Assembly (NCBI GenBank): GCA_964602735.1
Contig: CAZRRV010000015.1
Span: 1 to 31,152, forward strand
Length of the DNA: 31,152 bases
Origin: CAZRRV01 sp964602735
GTDB lineage: Bacteria; Bacillota; Clostridia; Oscillospirales; Acutalibacteraceae
Reading direction: 5' to 3'
In this document: positions 1 through 8,535 of the stretch, piece by piece
How the letters are laid out: the number at the start of each line of letters is the position of its first letter
Numbering within the stretch: the stretch's first letter is position 1
The notes under the pieces: model-generated
What the model saw: only the letters and a program-made list of their open reading frames with translations
The model's database searches: none
Told to the model about the DNA's origin: nothing
Translations under genes and position numbers: made by a program

Positions 1-177
<177 letters not shown>

Positions 178-205
178 GCTGTCCGGTGAAAGGGGCGGCT
201 GTTCC

Positions 206-1378
206 ATGCCGGGAATTATGAAAAAACTTGTTTCGGCGGCGGCGGTTCTGGCGCTGTGTTCGTCGGTCGCGTTCGCTTCGGCGGCGGAACTGAGGGTAAA
301 CGATTTTGAGTTTAACGACAGTGTCGCGGCCGACAGCGGAGCCGAACCCGAAAAAGTAATTTTTACCGTCGACGCGAAGGATTTTCCGACGGTAACAAGC
401 CAGCAATACGAACTTGTGTTTCCCGCGGAGCTGAATGAACAGATCGTATCGGCAGACGGCGCGGTTCTGCGCTGCGGCGGCGCGGAGCATACGCTGATCG
501 CCGGAGCGGATTTCAGCTACGATAAGTCCGGCGGGGTGCTTAAATTTACAAATCTGCCCGAAACATCCGGCGATTATACCCTTTCGGTCGAGGTTTCCGC
601 AGCCGACGAACTTACCCTCGGCACATATGATATAAAGGTACAAAATGTAACGGCGACCGGCGCCGGCGGAGCCGGGGTTGAAGTACAGACCGTCCCCGGC
701 AAACTCGATATAAACAGTTCGACATGGCATTATAAAAATTCATCTTCTGAGAACCAAGTAAATACAAATTTTATTAAAGATGGTGAACCCGCGTTTGTGC
801 CTTACGGATCGGTATGGCAAACCTCAAATAAATTCATAGACAAAGATTCGAAAGGCAGGTTCAAAATCGGAGGGAGAGAGGCTGCGTTCGTAACAAAATT
901 CCGTCTTCCCTCCGAGGGCAGAAAGCTCGTAACCTTCGGGGTAAGCGAAAATACCGACGGCACCCTGCAGTTCGGCAGTTATGTGCCGCAGACCGCCGAA
1001 AACGCCGAATACGGCACTCTGGTTGTACACGGCGATTACGCCGCCCTGCGCGAATACGCCGCCGGCAAAACAGACGATGAAATCCTTTCCCGCCTTGCCG
1101 CCCTGTACGACGAGAGCGCCGGCGACAACGCCGCCGCCGTAAGGGTCAAATTCGGGGAGCGATCGGTCGATGTTTACATGGTAAATCAGATCAATTATAT
1201 GTGGCATTCGGGAACGGGCGCCGGCGCCGCACTGCAGTACGCGCTCAAAATAAACAATCTCTCCGGGAAGGCGGATCTGTTCACCGCCGCCGGTTATGAA
1301 AAGACCGACGGTTCATATTCTTTTACCGGGGAAATACAAACCGCGAGTTATCCCGCGGCAGACATCGAAGCGGAGTGA
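206..1378 (+). CDS. Secreted protein of unknown function
   Basis: A 390-residue protein with a clear Sec signal peptide (MKKL, then an Ala/Val/Leu-rich core ending near AFASAA), so it is exported. No lipobox, LPxTG signal or C-terminal membrane segment was seen. Residues about 30-175 alternate hydrophobic and polar positions like a secreted beta-sandwich, loosely cohesin-like; this is an impression, not a family assignment. The rest is unassigned. The ATG at 206 has AAAGGGG about 11 nt upstream and is used here. ATG at 218 gives a neater signal peptide (MKKL start) but a weaker ribosome site. It is the first gene after leader copy 1 and is followed within 6 nt by the 52-residue gene, so the two are probably co-transcribed. 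Confidence 0.75.
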   Translation: MPGIMKKLVSAAAVLALCSSVAFASAAELRVNDFEFNDSVAADSGAEPEKVIFTVDAKDFPTVTSQQYELVFPAELNEQIVSADGAVLRCGGAEHTLIAGADFSYDKSGGVLKFTNLPETSGDYTLSVEVSAADELTLGTYDIKVQNVTATGAGGAGVEVQTVPGKLDINSSTWHYKNSSSENQVNTNFIKDGEPAFVPYGSVWQTSNKFIDKDSKGRFKIGGREAAFVTKFRLPSEGRKLVTFGVSENTDGTLQFGSYVPQTAENAEYGTLVVHGDYAALREYAAGKTDDEILSRLAALYDESAGDNAAAVRVKFGERSVDVYMVNQINYMWHSGTGAGAALQYALKINNLSGKADLFTAAGYEKTDGSYSFTGEIQTASYPAADIEAE

Positions 1379-1384
1379 CGCGCC

Positions 1385-1543
1385 ATGAAGAAGAAACACA
1401 TTGTACCCCGCCCCGAACCGGCGCTTGACGCGGGCTTTTCAAATTTCGATATCGCGCCCACCATCGAAAAGGGACCCGATATACTTGATATCAGTTCCGG
1501 CGACGTCGGCGATTTCGATAAAGATTTCGATTTCGGCGAGTGA
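1385..1543 (+). CDS. Small acidic protein (52 aa), unknown function
   Basis: This short frame starts with ATG 6 nt after the previous stop, with GGAG overlapping the end of that gene as its ribosome site. It ends in TGATG, so its stop overlaps the start of the next gene, a sign of translational coupling. The product begins MKKKHIVPRP and ends in an Asp/Phe-rich tail, DFDKDFDFGE. It has no hydrophobic stretch and no signal peptide, so it should stay in the cytoplasm unless carried out. The basic N-terminus with an acidic repetitive C-terminus could suit a chaperone, regulator or peptide precursor; none of these is established. The tight packing between two exported-protein genes is the best evidence that it is real. 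Confidence 0.6.
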   Translation: MKKKHIVPRPEPALDAGFSNFDIAPTIEKGPDILDISSGDVGDFDKDFDFGE

Positions 1544-1926
1544 TGAAACCATATCGCGTAAAAGCGGGAATCTTTGCGCTGGCCGCCGGTTTCCTTTGCG
1601 CTTTAACGCTTTGCGCCTGCGGCGGGGGAGGCAGTCACCCCGCATCGGGCGGCGAATCGGGAGAAGCGGATACCCTGACCGTTGAAGACGGGTATTCCGT
1701 TCCCGAGGCGGCATTCGATGAACCGTTCGATGAAAATTCGCCGCAGAGCGGGGAGAGCTCGGCAGACCGCCCCGGGAACGACGGGAGCGGGAACGGAAGC
1801 GTAACATCCGCTTCGCCGTCTGCCGGGAACGGCGAAGACCCGTCCGATTTCTCGGCGGGAACGGCCGGGGAGTCCGGCGACGGGAGCCGCGACACGATGG
1901 ACGGCTTTTCGCCGTGGCATAAATGA
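1543..1926 (+). CDS. Small low-complexity lipoprotein
   Basis: A 127-residue protein with a basic N-terminus, a hydrophobic segment and a lipobox-like LCAC (Cys26), so it is probably lipid-anchored on the outer face of the membrane. The mature part is dominated by Gly, Ser, Glu and Asp and looks disordered, with no recognisable domain. ATG at 1543 overlaps the upstream TGA; a GTG at 1540 is an alternative start. The last codons lie in the 55 bp that is repeated on both sides of the assembly gap, but the stop at 1924-1926 precedes the Ns, so the frame is intact. Similar Gly/Ser-rich linkers occur in several other exported proteins of this window. Confidence 0.65.
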   Translation: MKPYRVKAGIFALAAGFLCALTLCACGGGGSHPASGGESGEADTLTVEDGYSVPEAAFDEPFDENSPQSGESSADRPGNDGSGNGSVTSASPSAGNGEDPSDFSAGTAGESGDGSRDTMDGFSPWHK

Positions 1927-2125
1927 GGATCGGTAAACGCGGGATTCTCGGGGAATAACGCCGGCGCCGTNNNNNNNNNNNNNNNNNNNNNNNNNNNNNN
2001 NNNNNNNNNNNNNNNNNNNNNNNNNNNNNNNNNNNNNNNNNNNNNNNNNNNNNNNNNNNNNNNNNNNNNNGGCATAAATGAGGATCGGTAAACGCGGGAT
2101 TCTCGGGGAATAACGCCGGCGCCGT
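1916..2125. other. Assembly gap with identical 55-bp flanks
   Basis: Positions 1971-2070 are 100 Ns. The 55 bp before the gap (1916-1970) are identical to the 55 bp after it (2071-2125). This is what appears when two contigs that actually overlap are joined with a fixed-size gap. The real chromosome probably has one copy of the 55 bp and no gap here, although a true tandem repeat cannot be excluded. Confidence 0.9.
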
Positions 2126-2143
2126 TTTGCGTTATATATAAGG

Positions 2144-2330
2144 TAATGCCGCGTAAAGACCCATGTCAGGTGCGCCGCGGATTTTTCGTTAAAAGAAAGC
2201 AAAAAGCGCGGGGAATACTTTCCCGTATTTTCGGGCATTCCTGTGAAATACAGCGGGAAAATGCCTGGCAGATGACACAAAAAGCCGTAAGGCGGTCATC
2301 CGGCGGTGTTGCCATAAGGCAGGAACGGCT
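2144..2330 (+). repeat. Dispersed repeat, copy A
   Basis: The core at 2144-2242 matches the minus strand of 27806-27908 and, more loosely, of 25692-25790. Shared blocks include TGCGCCG, GATTTTTCGT, GAAAGCAAA, GGGGAATACTT and GGGCATT. It contains a small hairpin around GAATAC/GTATT. The part at 2270-2330 also resembles the minus strand near 25600-25680 (GGCGGTGTTGCC). It fills the space between the small lipoprotein and the next gene; no convincing gene was seen in it. Confidence 0.7.
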
Positions 2331-2425
2331 CGGGCGTGTACACTGATTCCCGTTCCCGCGCGGCGGAGGTTGCTCTGTACGGTGACGTTTCGGCTGTACG
2401 GCCGGGGGAGGAAGCGTTTTACGGT

Positions 2426-3397
2426 ATGAACAGGCTTACGAACAGGCAGAAGTGGATAATCGTCGGCGCGGCGTGCGCCGTTTTTATCGCCGTATGCGTT
2501 CTCGTCGCCGTACTGCAAAAACCGCGCGATGTAAAAATAACCTATACCGGTACCGGGTCGGGCGCCGGCGGGGCGGGGAATTACGAAGACGCCCCGGCGG
2601 CCGGGAACTCCGGCGATCCCGCCGCCGCGCAGTCCGGCGGCGGAAAAACGGTGAGCAAATCCTCCTCCGGCGGTTCGAATAAAGGCGGCTCGGAAAATTC
2701 CGGCGGCAAAAACAAAACCGACGGCGGAGGCAAAGACGGAAATTCCGCCGACGCCGGCAAAGATTCCTCAAAAGGCGCTTCCGACAAGGCTTCCGCGGCT
2801 TCATCGGGAAAAGGCGGCTCTGCCGGCAATAACAATCCCTCCGCCGGATCCGGGGGAAACGCGGCCGGCGGCAGCGCGACGTCTCAAACGCCGCAAACCG
2901 GGCTGAAAACATACCCCGCGCTGAAAAAGGGCGACCCGTTTGCCGGCAGCGTGCTTACCGCGGAGCAGAGGGCCGCGACCGCCGAAAAGGCGGAGGAAAC
3001 GGCCCGGAAAGTAAAGCGGGGCAAAACCGATTTGGAGACGGCGCGGAACCTTTGGTCTGAAATGTGCGAGTACTGGAAATCCGAAATTTTCGTTGCCACC
3101 GGCAAAAACATCGAACCGATTTCCGACGAGGCGTACGCCTTCTTCTTCGCGAGGGAAAACAGGAAAAGAAAGGTTACATATCTCGGTATGGCGAGGGCGT
3201 TTCAGCTTGTTCTGTATTATATGGATATTCCCGCCTCCATCGTCGGCTACGGGGAGGATCCGTCCGGCTACGGCAACCCGTTGTGCTGGCTTAAACTCAC
3301 TATGGACGGTCGCGAGGGCTTTATCGATCCCGATATCACAAACGAATCTCTCGGCGTGATCAACGAGGCCGGTTACGGCAAAGCCCCGGTGGAATGA
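2426..3397 (+). CDS. Membrane-anchored transglutaminase-like protein, catalytic residues missing
   Basis: A 323-residue protein with one N-terminal membrane helix (about 9-30), a long Gly/Ser/Lys/Asn-rich linker (about 40-160) and a C-terminal domain facing outside. Residues about 248-305 follow the transglutaminase-like pattern: a GMARAFQLVLYYMDIP stretch, a short strand with CW, then FIDPD. In active members the first block carries a Cys and the second a His-Ala-Trp. Here the Cys position is Tyr252 and the His position is Leu286; only the Asp (301) remains. It is therefore more likely a binding or scaffold domain than an enzyme. ATG 2426 is chosen because GGGGGAGGAA lies 12 nt upstream and the anchor follows at once; GTG 2336 in the same frame is less likely. 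Confidence 0.7.
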   Translation: MNRLTNRQKWIIVGAACAVFIAVCVLVAVLQKPRDVKITYTGTGSGAGGAGNYEDAPAAGNSGDPAAAQSGGGKTVSKSSSGGSNKGGSENSGGKNKTDGGGKDGNSADAGKDSSKGASDKASAASSGKGGSAGNNNPSAGSGGNAAGGSATSQTPQTGLKTYPALKKGDPFAGSVLTAEQRAATAEKAEETARKVKRGKTDLETARNLWSEMCEYWKSEIFVATGKNIEPISDEAYAFFFARENRKRKVTYLGMARAFQLVLYYMDIPASIVGYGEDPSGYGNPLCWLKLTMDGREGFIDPDITNESLGVINEAGYGKAPVE

Positions 3398-3457
3398 CGG
3401 CGCGGTGGCGGATTTACGCCCGGCAAAGAGTTTTTGTGTATTTTTTCAAATTCGGTA

Positions 3458-3485
3458 TTGACAGACGCCGCTTTCGTGGTATAAT
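3458..3485 (+). promoter_or_regulatory. Promoter P1 of the ABC/adhesin operon
   Basis: TTGACA at 3458-3463 and TATAAT at 3480-3485 are separated by 16 bp. This is a near-consensus housekeeping promoter upstream of a second promoter and the (GACA)13 tract. Confidence 0.8.
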
Positions 3486-3540
3486 GCTTACGAAGTGACG
3501 GAGAAATTACGAAAAATTCGGTGAATTTACAAAAAAGGGG

Positions 3541-3569
3541 TTGACAAACGGTGCGGTTCGGTCTAAACT
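3541..3569 (+). promoter_or_regulatory. Promoter P2, directly before (GACA)13
   Basis: TTGACA at 3541-3546 and TAAACT at 3564-3569 have an ideal 17-bp spacer. The expected start site (about 3575-3577) falls in the first GACA units, so the microsatellite would be the initially transcribed sequence. Confidence 0.75.
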
Positions 3570-3571
3570 TT

Positions 3572-3748
<177 letters not shown>

Positions 3749-3796
3749 TTTTTCCGCGGGGCGCCGAAACGAAATTTATATCGGAGGTAATGTGAA

Positions 3797-4687
3797 ATGT
3801 CAGGCGTTTCGACATCGGGCGGGAAAAGAAAGTTTTCGGCGGAGCCATATCTTTTGCTTATCCCGATCTTCGCTCTTCTGCTGCTGTTCTGTTTCTATCC
3901 GTTTGTGAAAACTCTTGTGTCGACCTTCTGCGCGACCGACGAGGTCGGCAGGATCCACGGCTGGATCGGCACCGCCCAGTGGAAACTTATTTTCGGCGAT
4001 TACCGCACGTCGATTTTCATCGGCAACACTCTTCAGGTCGGCGCTTTGAATCTGCTTCTCTCGTTTACCTCGTCGATGATCCTGGCGCTTATCGGGTCGA
4101 GGCGCGGCAAAGGCCAGCGTTTGGTAACCACCCTTTTCGCGCTGCCTCTGGCGATTTCGGGCTCCTGCGCGTCGATAATCTGGGGCATGATGTACAAAAC
4201 CCGCGATTTAGGCGGCATACTGGCAAGCCTTTTCAGAACCGACTGGGATTTTCTGGGCTCTGAAAGCACGGCGCTGCTCTGCGTGATGATAGCCACGGCG
4301 TGGACGCATTTGGCCGGCGGTTATATCTATCTTCTGGCGGGTTTCCGCAATGTGCCGGACGAACTTCTGGAGGCGGCGACGCTCGACGGCGCCAACGGAT
4401 TTGTCAAAGCTACCCGCGTTATGATCCCGCTGGCGTCTCCGCAGATCTTTTATGTTCTATTCCTTTCGATAGTGGGCGGGCTAAAAACCTTTACGCAGAT
4501 CAGGCTGTTGACGGCGGGCGGGCCCAATATGTCGACGGTTACACTTACATTCGAAATATGGGCGAAAACGATGAATCAGGGAATGTACGGCGGAGCGTGC
4601 TGCCTGTCGATCATCCTGTTTGTGATAATAATGGCGGTAACGGGCGTGCAGTTCGCTTTTGAGAAAAAACTGGTGTTTTACCGGTAA
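3797..4687 (+). CDS. Sugar ABC transporter permease (MalF/UgpA type)
   Basis: A 296-residue integral membrane protein with about six hydrophobic segments. It is one of two pore subunits of an importer for sugars or related solutes (binding-protein-dependent transport, MalF/UgpA family). The cytoplasmic EAA loop that contacts the ATPase is visible as LEAATLDGANGFVKATRVMIP. GGAGGT at 3783-3788 lies 8 nt before the ATG. The second permease begins 33 nt after its stop and the binding protein follows, so the three form an operon. No ATPase gene lies nearby; importers of this family often share one MsmX-type ATPase encoded elsewhere. The substrate cannot be read from the sequence. Confidence 0.93.
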   Translation: MSGVSTSGGKRKFSAEPYLLLIPIFALLLLFCFYPFVKTLVSTFCATDEVGRIHGWIGTAQWKLIFGDYRTSIFIGNTLQVGALNLLLSFTSSMILALIGSRRGKGQRLVTTLFALPLAISGSCASIIWGMMYKTRDLGGILASLFRTDWDFLGSESTALLCVMIATAWTHLAGGYIYLLAGFRNVPDELLEAATLDGANGFVKATRVMIPLASPQIFYVLFLSIVGGLKTFTQIRLLTAGGPNMSTVTLTFEIWAKTMNQGMYGGACCLSIILFVIIMAVTGVQFAFEKKLVFYR

Positions 4688-4720
4688 GCCGCGGTTGTCG
4701 ACGGAAAGGGAAGTGCGCTT

Positions 4721-5542
4721 ATGTCGGAAAAAGTAAAACAGAATATATGGCTCGCCGTAAAAATTTTAATCGGTTTGTTCATTATTTCCCCGCTTATTAT
4801 GAGTCTGCTGTTGAGTTTCCAGTCGAACGCGGAAATAAACAATCCGCCGTTCAATCTGTTCTCGTCTCACCCCACGCTCGAAAATTACCGCTATATAATA
4901 ACCGGCAACAGGTTTTTGGGAATGCTGAAAAACACGCTTATCTGCATTATCATAACCATTCCTGTGGATATCTTTATCTCGTCGCTTACGGCGTTCGTCT
5001 TTTCCCACTATAATTTCAAACTCAAAAAATTCCTGTTCATGGTCTGCCTGGCCGCGATGATGATCCCCGGCGAAACCATCACAATCACCAATTTTATGAC
5101 GGTGCAGAGTATGCACCTGTTAGACACGTATCTGGGATTATGCATAACGGGGTTCGCGAATGTCGGCGCCGTGTTCATGCTGCGGCAGCATATGCTTTCC
5201 CTCCCCTCGGCGCTGTGGGATGCCGCGAGGGTCGACGGGTGCAGCAACCTCAGGTACTATTTCAGCGTTATGCTCCCGCTCAGCAAGCCGATAATAGTCG
5301 CGCTGGTACTGAACAGCTTCATCGGAATTTACAATTCGTATTTCTGGCCGTTAATCGTAACCACAAAGCCGGAAATGCAGGTGCTGTCGATCGGCGTGGT
5401 ACAGTTGGGCGGCGACGCCGTTTACACCCCGGGATACGTTCTCGCGGGCGGGATGCTCACCTCTCTCATCCCGATTCTCGTGTATATATTCGGGATCGAC
5501 GGCATAGTCGAGGGAATGACCGCGGGCGCGGTAAAAAGCTGA
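4721..5542 (+). CDS. Sugar ABC transporter permease (MalG/UgpE type)
   Basis: A 273-residue membrane protein of the MalG/UgpE family, partner of the upstream permease. It has about six hydrophobic segments and the EAA loop LWDAARVDGCSNLRYYFSVMLP. GGAAAGGGAAG lies shortly before the ATG as a ribosome site. The length is usual for the family. The pair would form the membrane channel of a carbohydrate importer fed by the lipoprotein encoded next. Confidence 0.93.
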   Translation: MSEKVKQNIWLAVKILIGLFIISPLIMSLLLSFQSNAEINNPPFNLFSSHPTLENYRYIITGNRFLGMLKNTLICIIITIPVDIFISSLTAFVFSHYNFKLKKFLFMVCLAAMMIPGETITITNFMTVQSMHLLDTYLGLCITGFANVGAVFMLRQHMLSLPSALWDAARVDGCSNLRYYFSVMLPLSKPIIVALVLNSFIGIYNSYFWPLIVTTKPEMQVLSIGVVQLGGDAVYTPGYVLAGGMLTSLIPILVYIFGIDGIVEGMTAGAVKS

Positions 5543-5649
5543 CCGGGGAGACGCACGGCGGAAAGGAGCGGGTGGTATAAATGGTTTGATTGAAAACGCG
5601 CTTGTTCACGGGTACAAAGAAAAAATTTAAGTCAAAGGAGAAAAACAAA

Positions 5650-7224
5650 ATGAAAATTGCGGCAAGAATTCTCGCGGTTCTGCTCGCGGCGTTTATGGTA
5701 TGCGGCGCATTCGGCGGATGCGGCAAGAGCAAGAGCAAAAGCAAAGGCACCGGGTCGGCCGATTCCGCCGTATCGGAGACCGGCGGCGAAAACGGCGCCG
5801 AATCCGGCGGAACCGGCGGAACCGAATCCGGCGGCAATAACGGCGGCGCGGGCAATACATCGTCGTCAAAGGGCGGAACCGCGGCGGGAACCCAGAACGG
5901 CAACACGACGGGCAAAGACAGCGGCGGCAAACGCACCCTCCAGTTCTGGTGCGGGTTCGGCCAGCCGTCGTACAACACCTGTCTCAGCATTGCCGACGAC
6001 TTCAATGCCAGCCAGAACAAATATGTGGTTAAAGTGTCGTACAACGGCGACTCCTCCGAGCTTCGCACGAGGCTTATGACGCTTTCAAAGTCGAAACGGC
6101 CCACCGTTTTCTTCGGCACGCCTCTTACAATCGCGCAGTACGCCGAAAACGATTTCTGCGTTCCTCTGCAGAAATTCTACAAAGACGATCCCGATAAGTG
6201 GGCGGACGATATGTACGCCAATGTAAAAACGGCATATTCCGATAAAAACGGCAATCTTATCGGTTCGCCGGTCGGATTGAGTCTTTCCGGCTGGGGCGTC
6301 AATGTCGATAAGCTCGCCGCGATCGGAAAATCCGTTAAAGACTGCACGAGTTTTGAAACGATCTGCGGATTCGCCAAAACGGCCAAAGAAAAAGGCCTCG
6401 TTACTTACGGTATCACATTCAACCAGGGGCAGGATGTTCACGATATGCTGAGGGTTCAGGGCAAAGACATCGTCGATAAAAGCAACGGTTTCGGCGGAAC
6501 GCCCACCAAGTCGCTGCTTAAAGACGCGAAGACAACCGGGCCCGCGTTCAAAAAACTGGCTACCCTGATGGCGGATTTATATAAGAACGGGGTCGCTCAC
6601 ACCTATACCGCGGGGCAGAGCGGTCACTCGTTCGCGTCGCTTTTCAAAAACGGCGATGTTCTATTCTGGTCGAACACCAATTCGTATATCGGCACGATGC
6701 TGTCGAATGTCGGCAAACCGAATTTCAATTATGATTTCATTCCCACCACCGGCATCGACGAGCAGGCGGCGCACAAGGGCGAGAGCCTGTGCGAGGGCAC
6801 CGGGCTGTTTATCGCCGACAACGGCAGCGAGGCCGACGCCAAAGGCGGCTACGAATTGATTAAATTCTTCGCCTCCGTACCGGAACAGGAGAAATTCTGC
6901 ACCCAGACGACTTATATGCCGTTCACCAAATCGGCGGCGGCGTCAAAGAAGATCGCGGATTATCATAAGACGATCAAATTCGACGCGGCGGCGGCGACCA
7001 TCCGGCAGCGGCTTGAGAAAAGCACGAAGGATATCAGGGGAACATACGCCGCCCTCGGCAACGAAATGACCCAGTCGCTCGGCGATTTCACCTGCGCCAT
7101 ATCCACGATAAGGCAGAATATGGATCAGAAAACAATCGACAGCCTCATCGAGAAAGCTATAAACGATACCGACAACAGGCTCCAGACCGGCATCAATATG
7201 TACGGCCTCAACGCCAGAAAATAA
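5650..7224 (+). CDS. ABC transporter solute-binding lipoprotein
   Basis: A 524-residue extracellular binding protein of the SBP_bac_1 type. A signal peptide ends in FGGC (Cys24), the likely lipid-attachment site. A Ser/Lys run and a long Gly/Ser/Glu/Asn-rich linker (about 25-92) precede the binding domain, which starts at TLQFWCGFGQPS, the usual first strand of sugar-binding proteins. Later features fit the fold: a GSPVGLSLSGWGVNVDKL hinge region and FASVPEQEKF near the end. ATG 5650 is chosen because AAAGGAG sits 9 nt upstream and the signal peptide follows; an in-frame TTG at 5590 would add 20 hydrophilic residues. It delivers ligand to the two upstream permeases. Confidence 0.9.
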   Translation: MKIAARILAVLLAAFMVCGAFGGCGKSKSKSKGTGSADSAVSETGGENGAESGGTGGTESGGNNGGAGNTSSSKGGTAAGTQNGNTTGKDSGGKRTLQFWCGFGQPSYNTCLSIADDFNASQNKYVVKVSYNGDSSELRTRLMTLSKSKRPTVFFGTPLTIAQYAENDFCVPLQKFYKDDPDKWADDMYANVKTAYSDKNGNLIGSPVGLSLSGWGVNVDKLAAIGKSVKDCTSFETICGFAKTAKEKGLVTYGITFNQGQDVHDMLRVQGKDIVDKSNGFGGTPTKSLLKDAKTTGPAFKKLATLMADLYKNGVAHTYTAGQSGHSFASLFKNGDVLFWSNTNSYIGTMLSNVGKPNFNYDFIPTTGIDEQAAHKGESLCEGTGLFIADNGSEADAKGGYELIKFFASVPEQEKFCTQTTYMPFTKSAAASKKIADYHKTIKFDAAAATIRQRLEKSTKDIRGTYAALGNEMTQSLGDFTCAISTIRQNMDQKTIDSLIEKAINDTDNRLQTGINMYGLNARK

Positions 7225-7265
7225 AGCGGAACGCCCGCAAGAAATCGGAAAGGGTGAATTATTGA

Positions 7266-8513
7266 ATGAAACGGAAACTGACGGGACTTATCGCGGCGAC
7301 GGTAGCCGCGATGCTGTTGGCGCTTGCCGGCTGCGGCAAATCGACCGTACCCGGAACCTCCTCCGGCGGCGGTCTGACGTCATCGGGCGGAAGTTCAAGC
7401 TCCGGGATCTCCGGCGGTTCTTCCGAACCGGGGGATTCGCCCGGCGGCGAACAGCAGCAGGCCCCGGCCGGGGAGCAGAACTCCGGCGGAGGCGGCGCCG
7501 GGCAGCAGCCGGGCGGGGAAGGGAGCGGCGAAAATGCTGCCGAACCGGTCGATACAACCGGCGGATACGCGGAATATGTCGCCACGGAGTATAAATACCG
7601 CGACATCATACTGAACCGCAAGAACATCGAGGGGAAACTCGCAATCTTTTTCTTCCGCTCCGATACGGAAATGCATTATTTCGGCGGTTCCGATCACTCG
7701 GGAGACGGCACCCTGCTAGTCGCCCCCGACGGGACTACCATGCTTGTCGACTGGAACCTCAAGGGCGCCACGGGGTATATTGTCGACTGTATGAAAAAAC
7801 TCGGGATCAAGAAAATCGACTTCCTCGTGAATTCGCACCCGCATTCGGATCACAACAACGGGTTCGAGGCGATACTCGATAATTTCGAAATCGGAATCTT
7901 TTATCACCCCGGCAACCTGAATTATTACAACGACAGCGCCGACGGTTCCGCCCCGGATTTCATGAAAATGATTAAAGCCAAGGGCATAAAGGAACAGGTT
8001 TTGGCGCGGGGCGACAGTTTCGCTTTCGGCCCCGCCACCGTGAGGATCCTTTACCCCGGCAAGTTTGTCGACTGGCAGAACAACCCGCCCTCGCCCAACG
8101 ATTCATCGCTCGTGATGCGCGTCGACTGGAAAAAGGCGTCGTATCTCTGCGCGGGGGATCTTGAGGCCGGTGCCTCCGTCGACTGGGGCGAGTGCCGCGA
8201 TCTGCTCGATGTCGATGTGGTAAAAATGAACCACCACGGTTATCTGCCGCAGAACCCGTCGCAGTGGATTGAAATGCTCAGCCCCAAAATCGCCTGCGGC
8301 GAGCTTTCCATGGTGCCGGACGAGGGGGTTATTATGAACTATACCCGTCTCGGCGCGGCGGCGATGCATGTCGCCATCGATGGAACCGTTTTGGTTACCA
8401 CGGCGGGAGACGGATATTACGATGTTCAGGCCGAAAAAGACCGTGAAGAGGGAATGCTTCTGTCATCGCTTATTAAATCCGAGAACGGGCATTTCCGCGT
8501 AAAGGCCGATTAA
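7266..8513 (+). CDS. Lipoprotein with metallo-beta-lactamase fold (ComEC-like hydrolase domain)
   Basis: A 415-residue lipoprotein: signal peptide with lipobox LAGC (Cys23), a Gly/Ser/Glu/Gln-rich linker to about residue 95, then a metallo-beta-lactamase domain. Metal-binding residues are visible as HPHSDH (His191, His193, Asp195, His196), an Asp in AGDLE (298) and His323/324 in NHHG. The order and the late NHHG resemble the detached ComEC/Rec2 C-terminal domain and its secreted relatives. It should be an active, surface-held metal-dependent hydrolase; substrates in related proteins include phosphodiesters and nucleic acids, but none can be assigned here. GGAAAGGGTG precedes the ATG by 9 nt. 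It lies between the binding protein and the giant beta-helix gene, with short gaps on both sides. Confidence 0.85.
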   Translation: MKRKLTGLIAATVAAMLLALAGCGKSTVPGTSSGGGLTSSGGSSSSGISGGSSEPGDSPGGEQQQAPAGEQNSGGGGAGQQPGGEGSGENAAEPVDTTGGYAEYVATEYKYRDIILNRKNIEGKLAIFFFRSDTEMHYFGGSDHSGDGTLLVAPDGTTMLVDWNLKGATGYIVDCMKKLGIKKIDFLVNSHPHSDHNNGFEAILDNFEIGIFYHPGNLNYYNDSADGSAPDFMKMIKAKGIKEQVLARGDSFAFGPATVRILYPGKFVDWQNNPPSPNDSSLVMRVDWKKASYLCAGDLEAGASVDWGECRDLLDVDVVKMNHHGYLPQNPSQWIEMLSPKIACGELSMVPDEGVIMNYTRLGAAAMHVAIDGTVLVTTAGDGYYDVQAEKDREEGMLLSSLIKSENGHFRVKAD

Positions 8514-8535
8514 GAAAGAGGGAGTGTGAAAAAAC

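Noticed and set aside
2146..2346. 66-codon open frame between the gap and the transglutaminase-like gene
   Set aside because: It lies wholly within the dispersed repeat, has no ribosome site and an Arg/Lys-rich composition without a recognisable domain.
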